Shown here one piece after another: positions 1 through 5,219 of a DNA stretch of 13,966 bases (positions are counted from its first letter, which is position 1; the number at the start of each line of letters is the position of its first letter). A model generated the notes under the pieces. It was not told the origin of the DNA, made no database searches, and was given only the letters and a program-made list of their open reading frames with translations. This DNA comes from Solidesulfovibrio magneticus (GTDB taxonomy: Bacteria; Desulfobacterota; Desulfovibrionia; Desulfovibrionales; Desulfovibrionaceae): NCBI GenBank assembly GCA_002482565.1, contig DLGG01000165.1, positions 1 to 13,966 on the forward strand, written 5' to 3'. Made by a program: the position numbers and the translations under genes.

Positions 1-26
1 TTAAAAAATACTATCGTATTTTTTAA
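1..26. repeat. AT-rich perfect inverted repeat
   Basis: Arms TTAAAAAATAC (1-11) and GTATTTTTTAA (16-26) are exact reverse complements around the 4-base spacer TATC. The block is almost pure A/T in otherwise GC-rich DNA and lies 21 bases past the stop of the minus-strand mscS gene. It could act as a weak bidirectional terminator, because each strand ends in a T-run, but the stem has only one G-C pair per arm. A protein-binding or recombination site is also possible. The left edge of the window cuts off any extension. Confidence 0.5.
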
Positions 27-47
27 GGGATGCAGGGCCGGACGGCC

Positions 48-2414
48 TCAGCTCTCCTCGTCAGCCTTGTCGGCCTTGGGGGCCGGCTGTTCGGCCTCCT
101 GGCCGATGGCGGCGGCGGCTGCGGCTGCCGCGGCGGCGGCCAGGGGCGGCATCCCGGCGGGCTGGTCGGCCGGCTGTTCGCCGCCGGCCAGTCCGCGCAT
201 CTCGGGCGGGAAATACACGGTGACGTTGCGGTGGGCGAACTCGATGCCGTTTTTGCGAAACGCCTCCTGCACCCGGCGGTAAAGCTCCTTTTGCACCACG
301 AACTGACGGCCGGGGACGGTCTTGAACTTGATGCGCAGGATCATGGCCGAATCTTCCATCTTGCGCACGCCCATGGATTTGATGTCGCTGAGCATCCCCT
401 GGCTCAGTTCTTCGTCGGCCAGGAAATCCTTGTTGATGCGCTTGATGATCTTGCGGATCTTGTCGATGTCGGCGTCGTAGCGCACCCGGAAGTCGAGCTT
501 GGAGATGATGTAGTCGCGGCTGAAGTTCTGCAGGATCTTCAGCCCCCCGTAGGGGATGGTGAAGACCATGCCGCGCGGGTGGCGCAGTTTCATGGAGCGC
601 AGGGAAATCTGCTCCACCGTGCCCTTGGCCGTGCCGGCCTCCACGTAGTCGCCCACGCGAAAGGCGTCGTCGATGAGGAAAAACACGCCCGAGATGATGT
701 CCTTGACCAGGGTCTGGGCCCCGAAGCCGATGGCCAGGCCAATCACGCCCGCACCGGCGATCAGCGGCGCGATGTCCACGCCCAGGGCGGACAGGGCGAT
801 GAGCGTCCCCATGACCACGATGACGCTTAAAATGAACTTGCGCAGCAGCATCAGCAGCGTGGCGCTGCGCGAACCGCCCGCGCCGCCGCCCTCTTCCATC
901 TCCTCGCCAGGCAAAGAGGTTTCTTCGCTGAGCCGTCGGTCAATGCGGATGCGCACCACCTCCCAGGCAAGCAGGCCGCCCACGGCCACCAGCAGAACGC
1001 TGAGCACGTTGCGGGCGAACAGCCAGCCCAAGGGAATCTCCACGCCCCACATCTTGAGCATGGCAAAGGCCGCGAACGCGGCCAGCACCAGGCGCAGGGT
1101 CTTGCGGATAAGCGGAATGTAATAGCGCAGGGTGCGCTTGTCCGGCTCGTCTTTGGCCTCGTTCTGCTCGGCGGCGACGTCGGCGGCGCTCCCCGCGTCC
1201 AGGGGAATGATCTCCCGGTCCTCCCCGGAGGCGACGAGCAACAGCTTTCGCACCCACAGGTCCACGCCGATGCAGGCCGGTATGGCGAAAAGGCCCATGA
1301 CCAGATGCAGGATGGTGGCGTCGCCGACCAGGGACTGGCTGCTCCAATACAGGCCAATGGCCAGGACATAGGCCATGGCCACGACATGGCCGTAGCGGGC
1401 GGCAAAGGCGCGTTTCCCGGCCGGCTCGCCGTCGCCGGCAATGGCGGCGGCCACCCGCTCCCGGTTGGCGTAGAGCATGGCCGCCAGCATAAGCCCGACC
1501 AGCGGGCCGGCCTGGGCGTAGAGGATGTCGCCAAAGGCCTCGGCCTGGCCCACCTTTTCCAGGGCGATGCTGACCACGCCCACCACCAGGCAAACCAGGG
1601 CAATGGCCACCATGCCGCGATACAGGGTAGCCGCGTCGGCGTCGGCCAGGGGGATGGGCCGGGCGGCCTCGAAATCCGGCGCGAGCAGCACCCGGGCGGC
1701 GGCCTGGATGCACAGATAATTGGTCAGGCCGACGACGCACAGCAAGCCCAGTTCGCGCAGCGCGCCCGAGGCCGGGACAAGGACCAGATAAAGCAGGGAA
1801 GCGACTGCGAAAAAGGCCGCCACTTCGAGCAGTTGCAGTCCGAGGTTGGCGATGATCATCAGCCACCGGCCAAGGCGCGGTCCGGGGCCGGCCGCGTCCA
1901 AGCGCCGCCTGAAGCCCTGGCGCAGCCGGCCGGTCCACCAGAAAGCCCCCAGGCCTCCGGCAATGATGGCGGCCAAAATGAGCAAATAGCGCAGCAAGGC
2001 CGGCGCGCCGCCGCCGTCGCTCAGGTTGGCCAGAACCTTGTGCCGGCCCAGCTCCTGGCCGGCTTCGTGGAGAAAGGCGGCGTTTCGGGCCTGGATGGTG
2101 CGGATGTTGGTTTCCAGCCCTTCAAAAACATCCTGGATCAGGCCGCTGGACTGGCCGGAGCCTTCGCCTTCGCCGGCCTTGGCCTTGGCCGCCAGTTTTT
2201 CGTGAAGCAGTCGGCGGGCCTGGGCGTCGGTCAGCGTGGCCATGAAGGCATCGACCTGGGCCGGATCGGTGGGTTCCTGGACATTGGCGGCCGGCGCGGC
2301 CTTGGCCGCCTTGGGCATGGCCGGATTAATGCCGGCCCGGGCCGGGCCGACGCCCCAGGCCAGGGTCATGACCAGGGTCAGAAAGACCGCACGTTGCCGC
2401 ACTGTCGCCGTCAT
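48..2414 (-). CDS. Large MscS-superfamily mechanosensitive ion channel
   Basis: Predicted inner-membrane channel of 788 aa that would release solutes under membrane tension. Residues 1-28 look like a signal peptide (hydrophobic 10-22, then ARAG). A hydrophilic, probably periplasmic segment covers about 29-138. About ten hydrophobic segments follow between 141 and 547. The MscS core is C-terminal: the Gly/Ala pore helix at about 549-582 contains GAGVIGLAIGFGAQ, followed by the beta domain (FRVGDYVEAG, about 585-594, and TIPYGG) and an alpha/beta C-terminal domain to about 735. The tail has 11 consecutive alanines (759-769) and a charged end. Many MscS proteins are about 290 aa, so this is one of the large multi-TM members. 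The ATG at 2414 was chosen because AAGGAG sits just upstream and a signal peptide follows at once; an in-frame upstream extension to 2540 has neither. It is separated from the usp operon by a terminator, so it is likely transcribed on its own. Subfamily is not assigned. Confidence 0.93.
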   Translation of the reverse strand: MTATVRQRAVFLTLVMTLAWGVGPARAGINPAMPKAAKAAPAANVQEPTDPAQVDAFMATLTDAQARRLLHEKLAAKAKAGEGEGSGQSSGLIQDVFEGLETNIRTIQARNAAFLHEAGQELGRHKVLANLSDGGGAPALLRYLLILAAIIAGGLGAFWWTGRLRQGFRRRLDAAGPGPRLGRWLMIIANLGLQLLEVAAFFAVASLLYLVLVPASGALRELGLLCVVGLTNYLCIQAAARVLLAPDFEAARPIPLADADAATLYRGMVAIALVCLVVGVVSIALEKVGQAEAFGDILYAQAGPLVGLMLAAMLYANRERVAAAIAGDGEPAGKRAFAARYGHVVAMAYVLAIGLYWSSQSLVGDATILHLVMGLFAIPACIGVDLWVRKLLLVASGEDREIIPLDAGSAADVAAEQNEAKDEPDKRTLRYYIPLIRKTLRLVLAAFAAFAMLKMWGVEIPLGWLFARNVLSVLLVAVGGLLAWEVVRIRIDRRLSEETSLPGEEMEEGGGAGGSRSATLLMLLRKFILSVIVVMGTLIALSALGVDIAPLIAGAGVIGLAIGFGAQTLVKDIISGVFFLIDDAFRVGDYVEAGTAKGTVEQISLRSMKLRHPRGMVFTIPYGGLKILQNFSRDYIISKLDFRVRYDADIDKIRKIIKRINKDFLADEELSQGMLSDIKSMGVRKMEDSAMILRIKFKTVPGRQFVVQKELYRRVQEAFRKNGIEFAHRNVTVYFPPEMRGLAGGEQPADQPAGMPPLAAAAAAAAAAAIGQEAEQPAPKADKADEES
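108..140 (-). repeat. Poly-alanine codon tract in the MscS tail
   Basis: Eleven consecutive Ala codons (mostly GCC, with one GCG and two GCA) encode residues 759-769 of the MscS-like protein, after the folded C-terminal domain. The mixed codons argue against a simple triplet-slippage array, although the run of GCC is repeat-like. Confidence 0.8.
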
Positions 2415-2468
2415 GCTCGCTCCTTGGGGACTGGCTGGACGCGCCCGCCGAGGCAAGGCGGCGGAAGC

Positions 2469-2486
2469 TCGCACATCGTATGCCAG
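2469..2486 (-). promoter_or_regulatory. Sigma-54-like -24/-12 promoter for the mscS gene
   Basis: The minus strand reads CTGGCATACGATGTGCGA. The -24 GG (2483-2484) and -12 GC (2471-2472) are exactly 10 bases apart, with TGGCA and TGC matching the sigma-54 consensus. Predicted start is near 2459, giving a leader of about 45 bases to the ATG at 2414. It overlaps a possible sigma-70 promoter, so only one may be real. Confidence 0.4.
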
Positions 2487-2503
2487 GCTGGGCGGCAAGA
2501 CAA
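2475..2503 (-). promoter_or_regulatory. Possible sigma-70 promoter for the mscS gene
   Basis: Minus-strand TTGTCT (2498-2503) and TACGAT (2475-2480) are separated by 17 bases; each hexamer matches consensus at 4 of 6 positions. It is a housekeeping alternative to the overlapping sigma-54-like element. Confidence 0.25.
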
Positions 2504-2544
2504 TTACGGTTTCGGCTCTTGGCCGCTCTTGTGGCGGCAAACGT

Positions 2545-2574
2545 CAAAACGGGCGGCCCCGAAGGACCGCCCGT
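2545..2574 (-). terminator. Intrinsic terminator of the usp-yeiH operon
   Basis: On the minus strand an 11-bp stem (arms 2564-2574 and 2549-2559, one G-U pair) closes on a UUCG tetraloop with a C-G closing pair and runs into four U residues. It lies 27 bases past the stop of the last usp gene. It separates that operon from the mscS promoter region. Confidence 0.85.
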
Positions 2575-2601
2575 CGATAGTCAGCAGGGTTGCCGGCCGC
2601 C

Positions 2602-3066
2602 TCAGGCCGCCGCGACCGTCTGTCCGGCCAGGACCACCGGGCAGGGCGCGCCGCGCATAAGCGCCGCCGTGCCGCCCCGACGCGGAGACAAGCCGCGCGT
2701 GAGCGGATCGGCGCACACGATATGGCCGTAGCCGCCTTCCCGGGCTTCTCGGATGACCGCGTCGGTCAGATGCTCCAGGTCGTCGCAGCAGATGGCCTCG
2801 AATTGGGCCTCCACCCCGGCCGCCTGGGCCTCGGCCAGGAATCGGGCCTTGAGCTCGGCCTCGGCCGCTTTCTCGTGCTCCTCGACATACTCCAGGAACG
2901 TGGCCCGGGCGTTGGAGCCTGACAGCCAGTCGTGGCCGATGTAGACGTTCCAGCCGCGCTCGTAGACGAAAAGCCCGACAGCGCGCTGGCCAAGCTCCCG
3001 GGCCAGGGCCAGCCCTTGGCCGATGGCCTTGCCGGACTCGTCGAGGACGACCAGCACCCCGGTCAC
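2602..3066 (-). CDS. Divergent universal stress (UspA-like) protein
   Basis: A 154-aa protein with the Usp alpha/beta layout: an N-terminal strand VLVVLDESGKA (about 4-14), a helical middle, a strand near GHIVCADP (about 114-121) and a terminal strand PCPVVLA (about 141-147). The nucleotide-binding glycine motif G-2x-G-9x-G-S/T of classical Usp proteins is not recognisable; the corresponding stretch is DPLTRGLSPRRGG. ATP binding is therefore doubtful. A Trp- and Tyr-containing segment (about 35-62) may be an inserted loop. It starts with GTG at 3066, overlapping the stop of the preceding gene as GTGA, with AAGGGG upstream, so translation is probably coupled. It is the last gene of the operon and is followed by a terminator. 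The family call is good; the role is unknown, probably cytoplasmic and linked to the transporter or its partner. Confidence 0.82.
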   Translation of the reverse strand: MTGVLVVLDESGKAIGQGLALARELGQRAVGLFVYERGWNVYIGHDWLSGSNARATFLEYVEEHEKAAEAELKARFLAEAQAAGVEAQFEAICCDDLEHLTDAVIREAREGGYGHIVCADPLTRGLSPRRGGTAALMRGAPCPVVLAGQTVAAA

Positions 3067-3464
3067 GGCAGGGTCCCCTTCTCGTGCTCCAGGACCACGA
3101 TGGGCTTGCCCTTTTTCAGCTCGTCGCCGGGCTTGGCCACGACCTTGAGCACCTTGCCGCTGGCGGCGGACTTGATGTCGCGGGTGACGAGCTTTTCCTC
3201 GACCTTGCCCTGGGTCCACTTCTTTTCCTTCACTTCGAAGGTATACAGCGGCTCGCCCTTTTGCACCATGCCCGACTCGGACACGGCGATGGAGACGATC
3301 TTGCCGTCGGACGGCGCGCCGACGGTGACCGTGGGCACGATAAAGGCCATGTAGCACAACACGGCCACAACCAGGCAACCGACCAGCACCATGGCCGCCA
3401 TGTCCTCATGGCGGTCGGAGCGGAACACGGTCATCTTGCCGCTTTTTTTCACTTCACCGGCCAT
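3063..3464 (-). CDS. Membrane-anchored biotinyl/lipoyl-like (barrel-sandwich hybrid) protein
   Basis: A 133-aa protein. A basic N-terminus (KK at 6-7, R15, R18) precedes one hydrophobic helix at about 23-44 that contains Cys30 and Cys37. Two similar half-motifs follow, at about 50-77 (GKIVSIAVSESGMVQKGEPL) and 97-127 (GKVLKVVAKPGDELKKGKPI). This is the symmetric pattern of biotinyl/lipoyl-attachment or HlyD-type barrel-sandwich domains. The acceptor motif MKM is absent: the turn between the halves reads EVKEKK (77-82). Cofactor attachment is therefore uncertain. The positive N-terminus suggests an N-in anchor that would put the domain in the periplasm, where biotin ligase cannot reach it. ATG at 3464 has AAGGAG eight bases upstream, overlapping the yeiH stop. 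Its place between the transporter and a usp gene suggests an accessory subunit, but no known complex was recognised. Confidence 0.8.
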   Translation of the reverse strand: MAGEVKKSGKMTVFRSDRHEDMAAMVLVGCLVVAVLCYMAFIVPTVTVGAPSDGKIVSIAVSESGMVQKGEPLYTFEVKEKKWTQGKVEEKLVTRDIKSAASGKVLKVVAKPGDELKKGKPIVVLEHEKGTLP

Positions 3465-3476
3465 ATCCCAAACTCC

Positions 3477-4586
3477 TTAGAAAGAGGATTCCTTGCTGAC
3501 GAACAGCATGATGACAAGCAGGGCCACGGCGTACTTGAGGCAGCCGGCGGCCAGACCGACTTTGAGCGGCTTGCCGCCGGCGGTCTTGATCTCGCGGATG
3601 TCGATGTACGCGCCCTGGCCGACCAGGCCGATGCCGAAGATCCAGGACATGACGTCGCGCATGAGGTGCAGGGTGTTGGAACCCTCGGCCCCAAGCGCGC
3701 CCACCGACGACAGGAAGGTCATGCCGAAAAAGCCGATGACGAAAACCGGGAACTTTTCCTTGAGGATGCGGCCAAGGGACATGTGCTCGGCCTCGGCCTC
3801 GGCGCGCCAGTACCACATGGTGATGAAGAACACGACGAAGGGAATGGAGATGACGCGCACCACGTTCCAGATCTCGCCGTAGGCCACGGCCGTGCCCGGG
3901 GCGATGGTCGGGTTGAAGGCCAGGCAGGTGGCCAGCACCTGGCCGGAATTGAGGATGCCCGTGCCGACCCAGGCCCCGAACTGGTAGTCGGACATTTGCA
4001 GGGCCTTGCCGATAAAGGGCGAGATGAACATGGTCATGATGCCGAAACCGAGGATGGTGGCGATGGCCAGGGCCACGTCGGAGGGTTTGGCCTTGACCGC
4101 CGGCGAGGTGGCGATGGCCGCCGAAACGCCGCACACGCCGCAAGCCGCGCCCATGACGCCGATCATGGAGCGTTCCATGCCCATGAGCCGGCCGAAGAAC
4201 ATGACGAAGAAGATGGTGCCGAAAACAAAGGTCATGATGAGCAGGATGGCGATGCCGCCGACCTTGGCCAGACTCTGGATGGTGTACAGCGACCCCAGCA
4301 TGATGACGCCGGCCTTGATGAAAAGCCGGGTGGTGCGGAAACCTTCCTCGGCCCAGGCCGGAATCTTGCCGCCGAAAAGCACGTTGCGGTAGAGCATGCC
4401 GACAATGATGGCCAGCAGGATGTAGTTGAGGTGGGTGACCTTGATGAGCCAGCCTTTCTGGCCGAACAGCACGGCGTTGGCCATCCACGGCTCGACGTAG
4501 GTGCGCAGCACCCACAGCGTGCCGACCATGAAGGCCAGCCCGGGAAGGATGGCGGCGATTTTTCCGAAAATACCCTTGTCTTCCAT
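3477..4586 (-). CDS. YeiH/UPF0324-family membrane transporter (putative sulfate exporter family)
   Basis: An integral membrane protein of 369 aa with about 10-11 hydrophobic segments (for example 11-28, 53-68, 88-107, 111-132, 140-160, 170-195, 243-260, 280-300, 308-325, 345-363). Family-typical features are the Gly/Cys/Ala stretch CGVCGVSAAIA (149-159), corresponding to the CGxSA motif, and GTGILNSGQVLA (208-219). The family is annotated as putative sulfate exporters (PSE); the substrate is rarely proven, so sulfate or another anion such as a sulfonate is inference here. The ATG at 4586 lies 15 bases past the upstream usp stop, with GAGGGG about six bases before it. It is the second gene of a four-gene operon, and only 12 bases separate it from the biotinyl-like gene. 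Confidence 0.85.
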   Translation of the reverse strand: MEDKGIFGKIAAILPGLAFMVGTLWVLRTYVEPWMANAVLFGQKGWLIKVTHLNYILLAIIVGMLYRNVLFGGKIPAWAEEGFRTTRLFIKAGVIMLGSLYTIQSLAKVGGIAILLIMTFVFGTIFFVMFFGRLMGMERSMIGVMGAACGVCGVSAAIATSPAVKAKPSDVALAIATILGFGIMTMFISPFIGKALQMSDYQFGAWVGTGILNSGQVLATCLAFNPTIAPGTAVAYGEIWNVVRVISIPFVVFFITMWYWRAEAEAEHMSLGRILKEKFPVFVIGFFGMTFLSSVGALGAEGSNTLHLMRDVMSWIFGIGLVGQGAYIDIREIKTAGGKPLKVGLAAGCLKYAVALLVIMLFVSKESSF

Positions 4587-4601
4587 GATAAACCCCTCTG
4601 C

Positions 4602-5024
4602 TTATTTCACGATGAGCACGCTGCGCGTGGAGTATTCCGCCACCCGGGACGACACGCTGCCCATGAGCATGCGCAGCGCCCCATGCTTGCCCGTGGAGCC
4701 GATGACGATGAGATCGGCGTCGACCTCGTCGGCGGCGTCCAGAATGCCGTCGGCCGGCCGGCCTTCCTTGACGAGCAGGTCCGCCGCCAGCCCCTTGTCC
4801 GCCAGCCAGGCCTTGACCTTGCGCATGGCCCCGCCGGCTTCCTCGGACAGCGAACGGGAGACCAGTTCGCAGCCTTCCGCGCCGATCTCCTCGCTCGACA
4901 GGCACAGGTCCGGCACCACGCTCACGACAACGAGCGAGCCGCCGAACTTGCCGGCGATCTCGGCCGCCGTATCCAACGCCTTGTCCGCTTTGGGAGACCC
5001 GTCATGGGCTACGAGAATCTTCAT
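4602..5024 (-). CDS. Universal stress protein, UspA family (ATP-binding type)
   Basis: A 140-aa single-domain Usp, the usual length. The N-terminal strand is MKILVAHDGSPKADKAL, with Asp8 in the family nucleotide-site position. The ATP motif G-2x-G-9x-G-S is complete in GSTGKHGALRMLMGS (about 112-126), and the protein ends in the strand SVLIVK. ATP binding is expected from the motif; the partner is unknown, but Usp proteins often act on adjacent transporters. ATG at 5024 is preceded by AAGGAGGGG; an in-frame extension to an ATG at 5108 lacks a ribosome site and adds residues foreign to the family. It is first in the operon, downstream of a near-consensus sigma-54 promoter, and its Shine-Dalgarno sequence lies in one arm of an 11-bp inverted repeat. 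Confidence 0.92.
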   Translation of the reverse strand: MKILVAHDGSPKADKALDTAAEIAGKFGGSLVVVSVVPDLCLSSEEIGAEGCELVSRSLSEEAGGAMRKVKAWLADKGLAADLLVKEGRPADGILDAADEVDADLIVIGSTGKHGALRMLMGSVSSRVAEYSTRSVLIVK

Positions 5025-5028
5025 GTTT

Positions 5029-5071
5029 CCCCTCCTTTGTGTAGGTGCGACGGCCATTTGCAAAGGAGGGG
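5029..5071 (-). promoter_or_regulatory. 11-bp inverted repeat that includes the uspA ribosome-binding site
   Basis: CCCCTCCTTTG (5029-5039) and CAAAGGAGGGG (5061-5071) are perfect reverse complements with a 21-base spacer. In a minus-strand transcript that starts upstream of 5071, the arm nearest the gene is the Shine-Dalgarno sequence, four bases before the AUG, and would be paired. The other arm is part of the sigma-54 promoter, so a transcript from that promoter (start near 5048) would lack it and leave the site open. Confidence 0.6.
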
Positions 5072-5075
5072 CCAA
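5059..5075 (-). promoter_or_regulatory. Sigma-54 (-24/-12) promoter of the usp-yeiH operon
   Basis: The minus strand reads TTGGCCCCTCCTTTGCA. TTGGC and TTGCA match consensus, with GG (5072-5073) and GC (5060-5061) exactly 10 bases apart. Predicted start is near 5048, a leader of about 24 bases. A divergently transcribed sigma-54 activator gene pair lies next door, which supports the call. Confidence 0.7.
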
Positions 5076-5107
5076 GTTTTCCAGATACGGAAACAACCGG
5101 TTTTCCA
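5076..5107. promoter_or_regulatory. Direct repeats just upstream of the sigma-54 promoter
   Basis: GTTTTCCA occurs at 5076-5083 and again at 5100-5107, 24 bp apart (about two helical turns), with the near-inverse GGAAAC between them (5089-5094). It could be a binding site or chance. Confidence 0.3.
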
Positions 5108-5135
5108 TGACTTTCTTGAAAGACTCGGGCCAAAC

Positions 5136-5153
5136 TGCAAACCTTGGTTAGCA
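5136..5153. promoter_or_regulatory. Candidate activator binding site (imperfect palindrome)
   Basis: TGCAAACC-TT-GGTTAGCA is an inverted repeat with 7 of 8 positions paired. Its centre lies about 96 bp upstream of the predicted sigma-54 start, typical for an NtrC-family enhancer site, and about 75 bp upstream of the kinase start codon, where it could also serve autoregulation. A shorter perfect palindrome, CTTTC-TT-GAAAG, lies at 5111-5122. No convincing sigma-70 promoter for the kinase was seen in this 195-base region. Confidence 0.4.
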
Positions 5154-5219
5154 CCCTGACGCCGTCGGGCCGCATTGCCTTTTTCCCGAACCGGCCCCAC
5201 ATTTGGCCAAGGAGCGGAC

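Noticed and set aside
2415..2540. 42-residue N-terminal extension of the MscS protein
   Set aside because: It would bury the signal peptide, lacks a ribosome site and spans the promoter elements.
1305..2660. Plus-strand open frame (451 codons) opposite the MscS gene
   Set aside because: No recognisable domain; it runs through a promoter region and a terminator, and is a shadow of the MscS gene.
48..3066. MscS gene as a fifth member of the usp-yeiH operon
   Set aside because: A strong UUCG-loop terminator and separate promoter-like elements lie between them.
3067..3378. Extension of the last usp gene to a 258-residue frame
   Set aside because: The extra Arg/His-rich part is the shifted frame of the biotinyl-like gene; the GTG at 3066 gives a standard Usp.
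5025..5108. 28-residue extension of the first Usp (ATG at 5108)
   Set aside because: No ribosome site, residues unlike the family, and it would cover the sigma-54 promoter; ATG at 5024 has a strong Shine-Dalgarno.
3084..5159. Very long plus-strand open frame (691 codons) opposite the usp-yeiH operon
   Set aside because: His/Asp/Gly-rich translation with no family resemblance; it is the antisense shadow of GC-biased genes on the minus strand.
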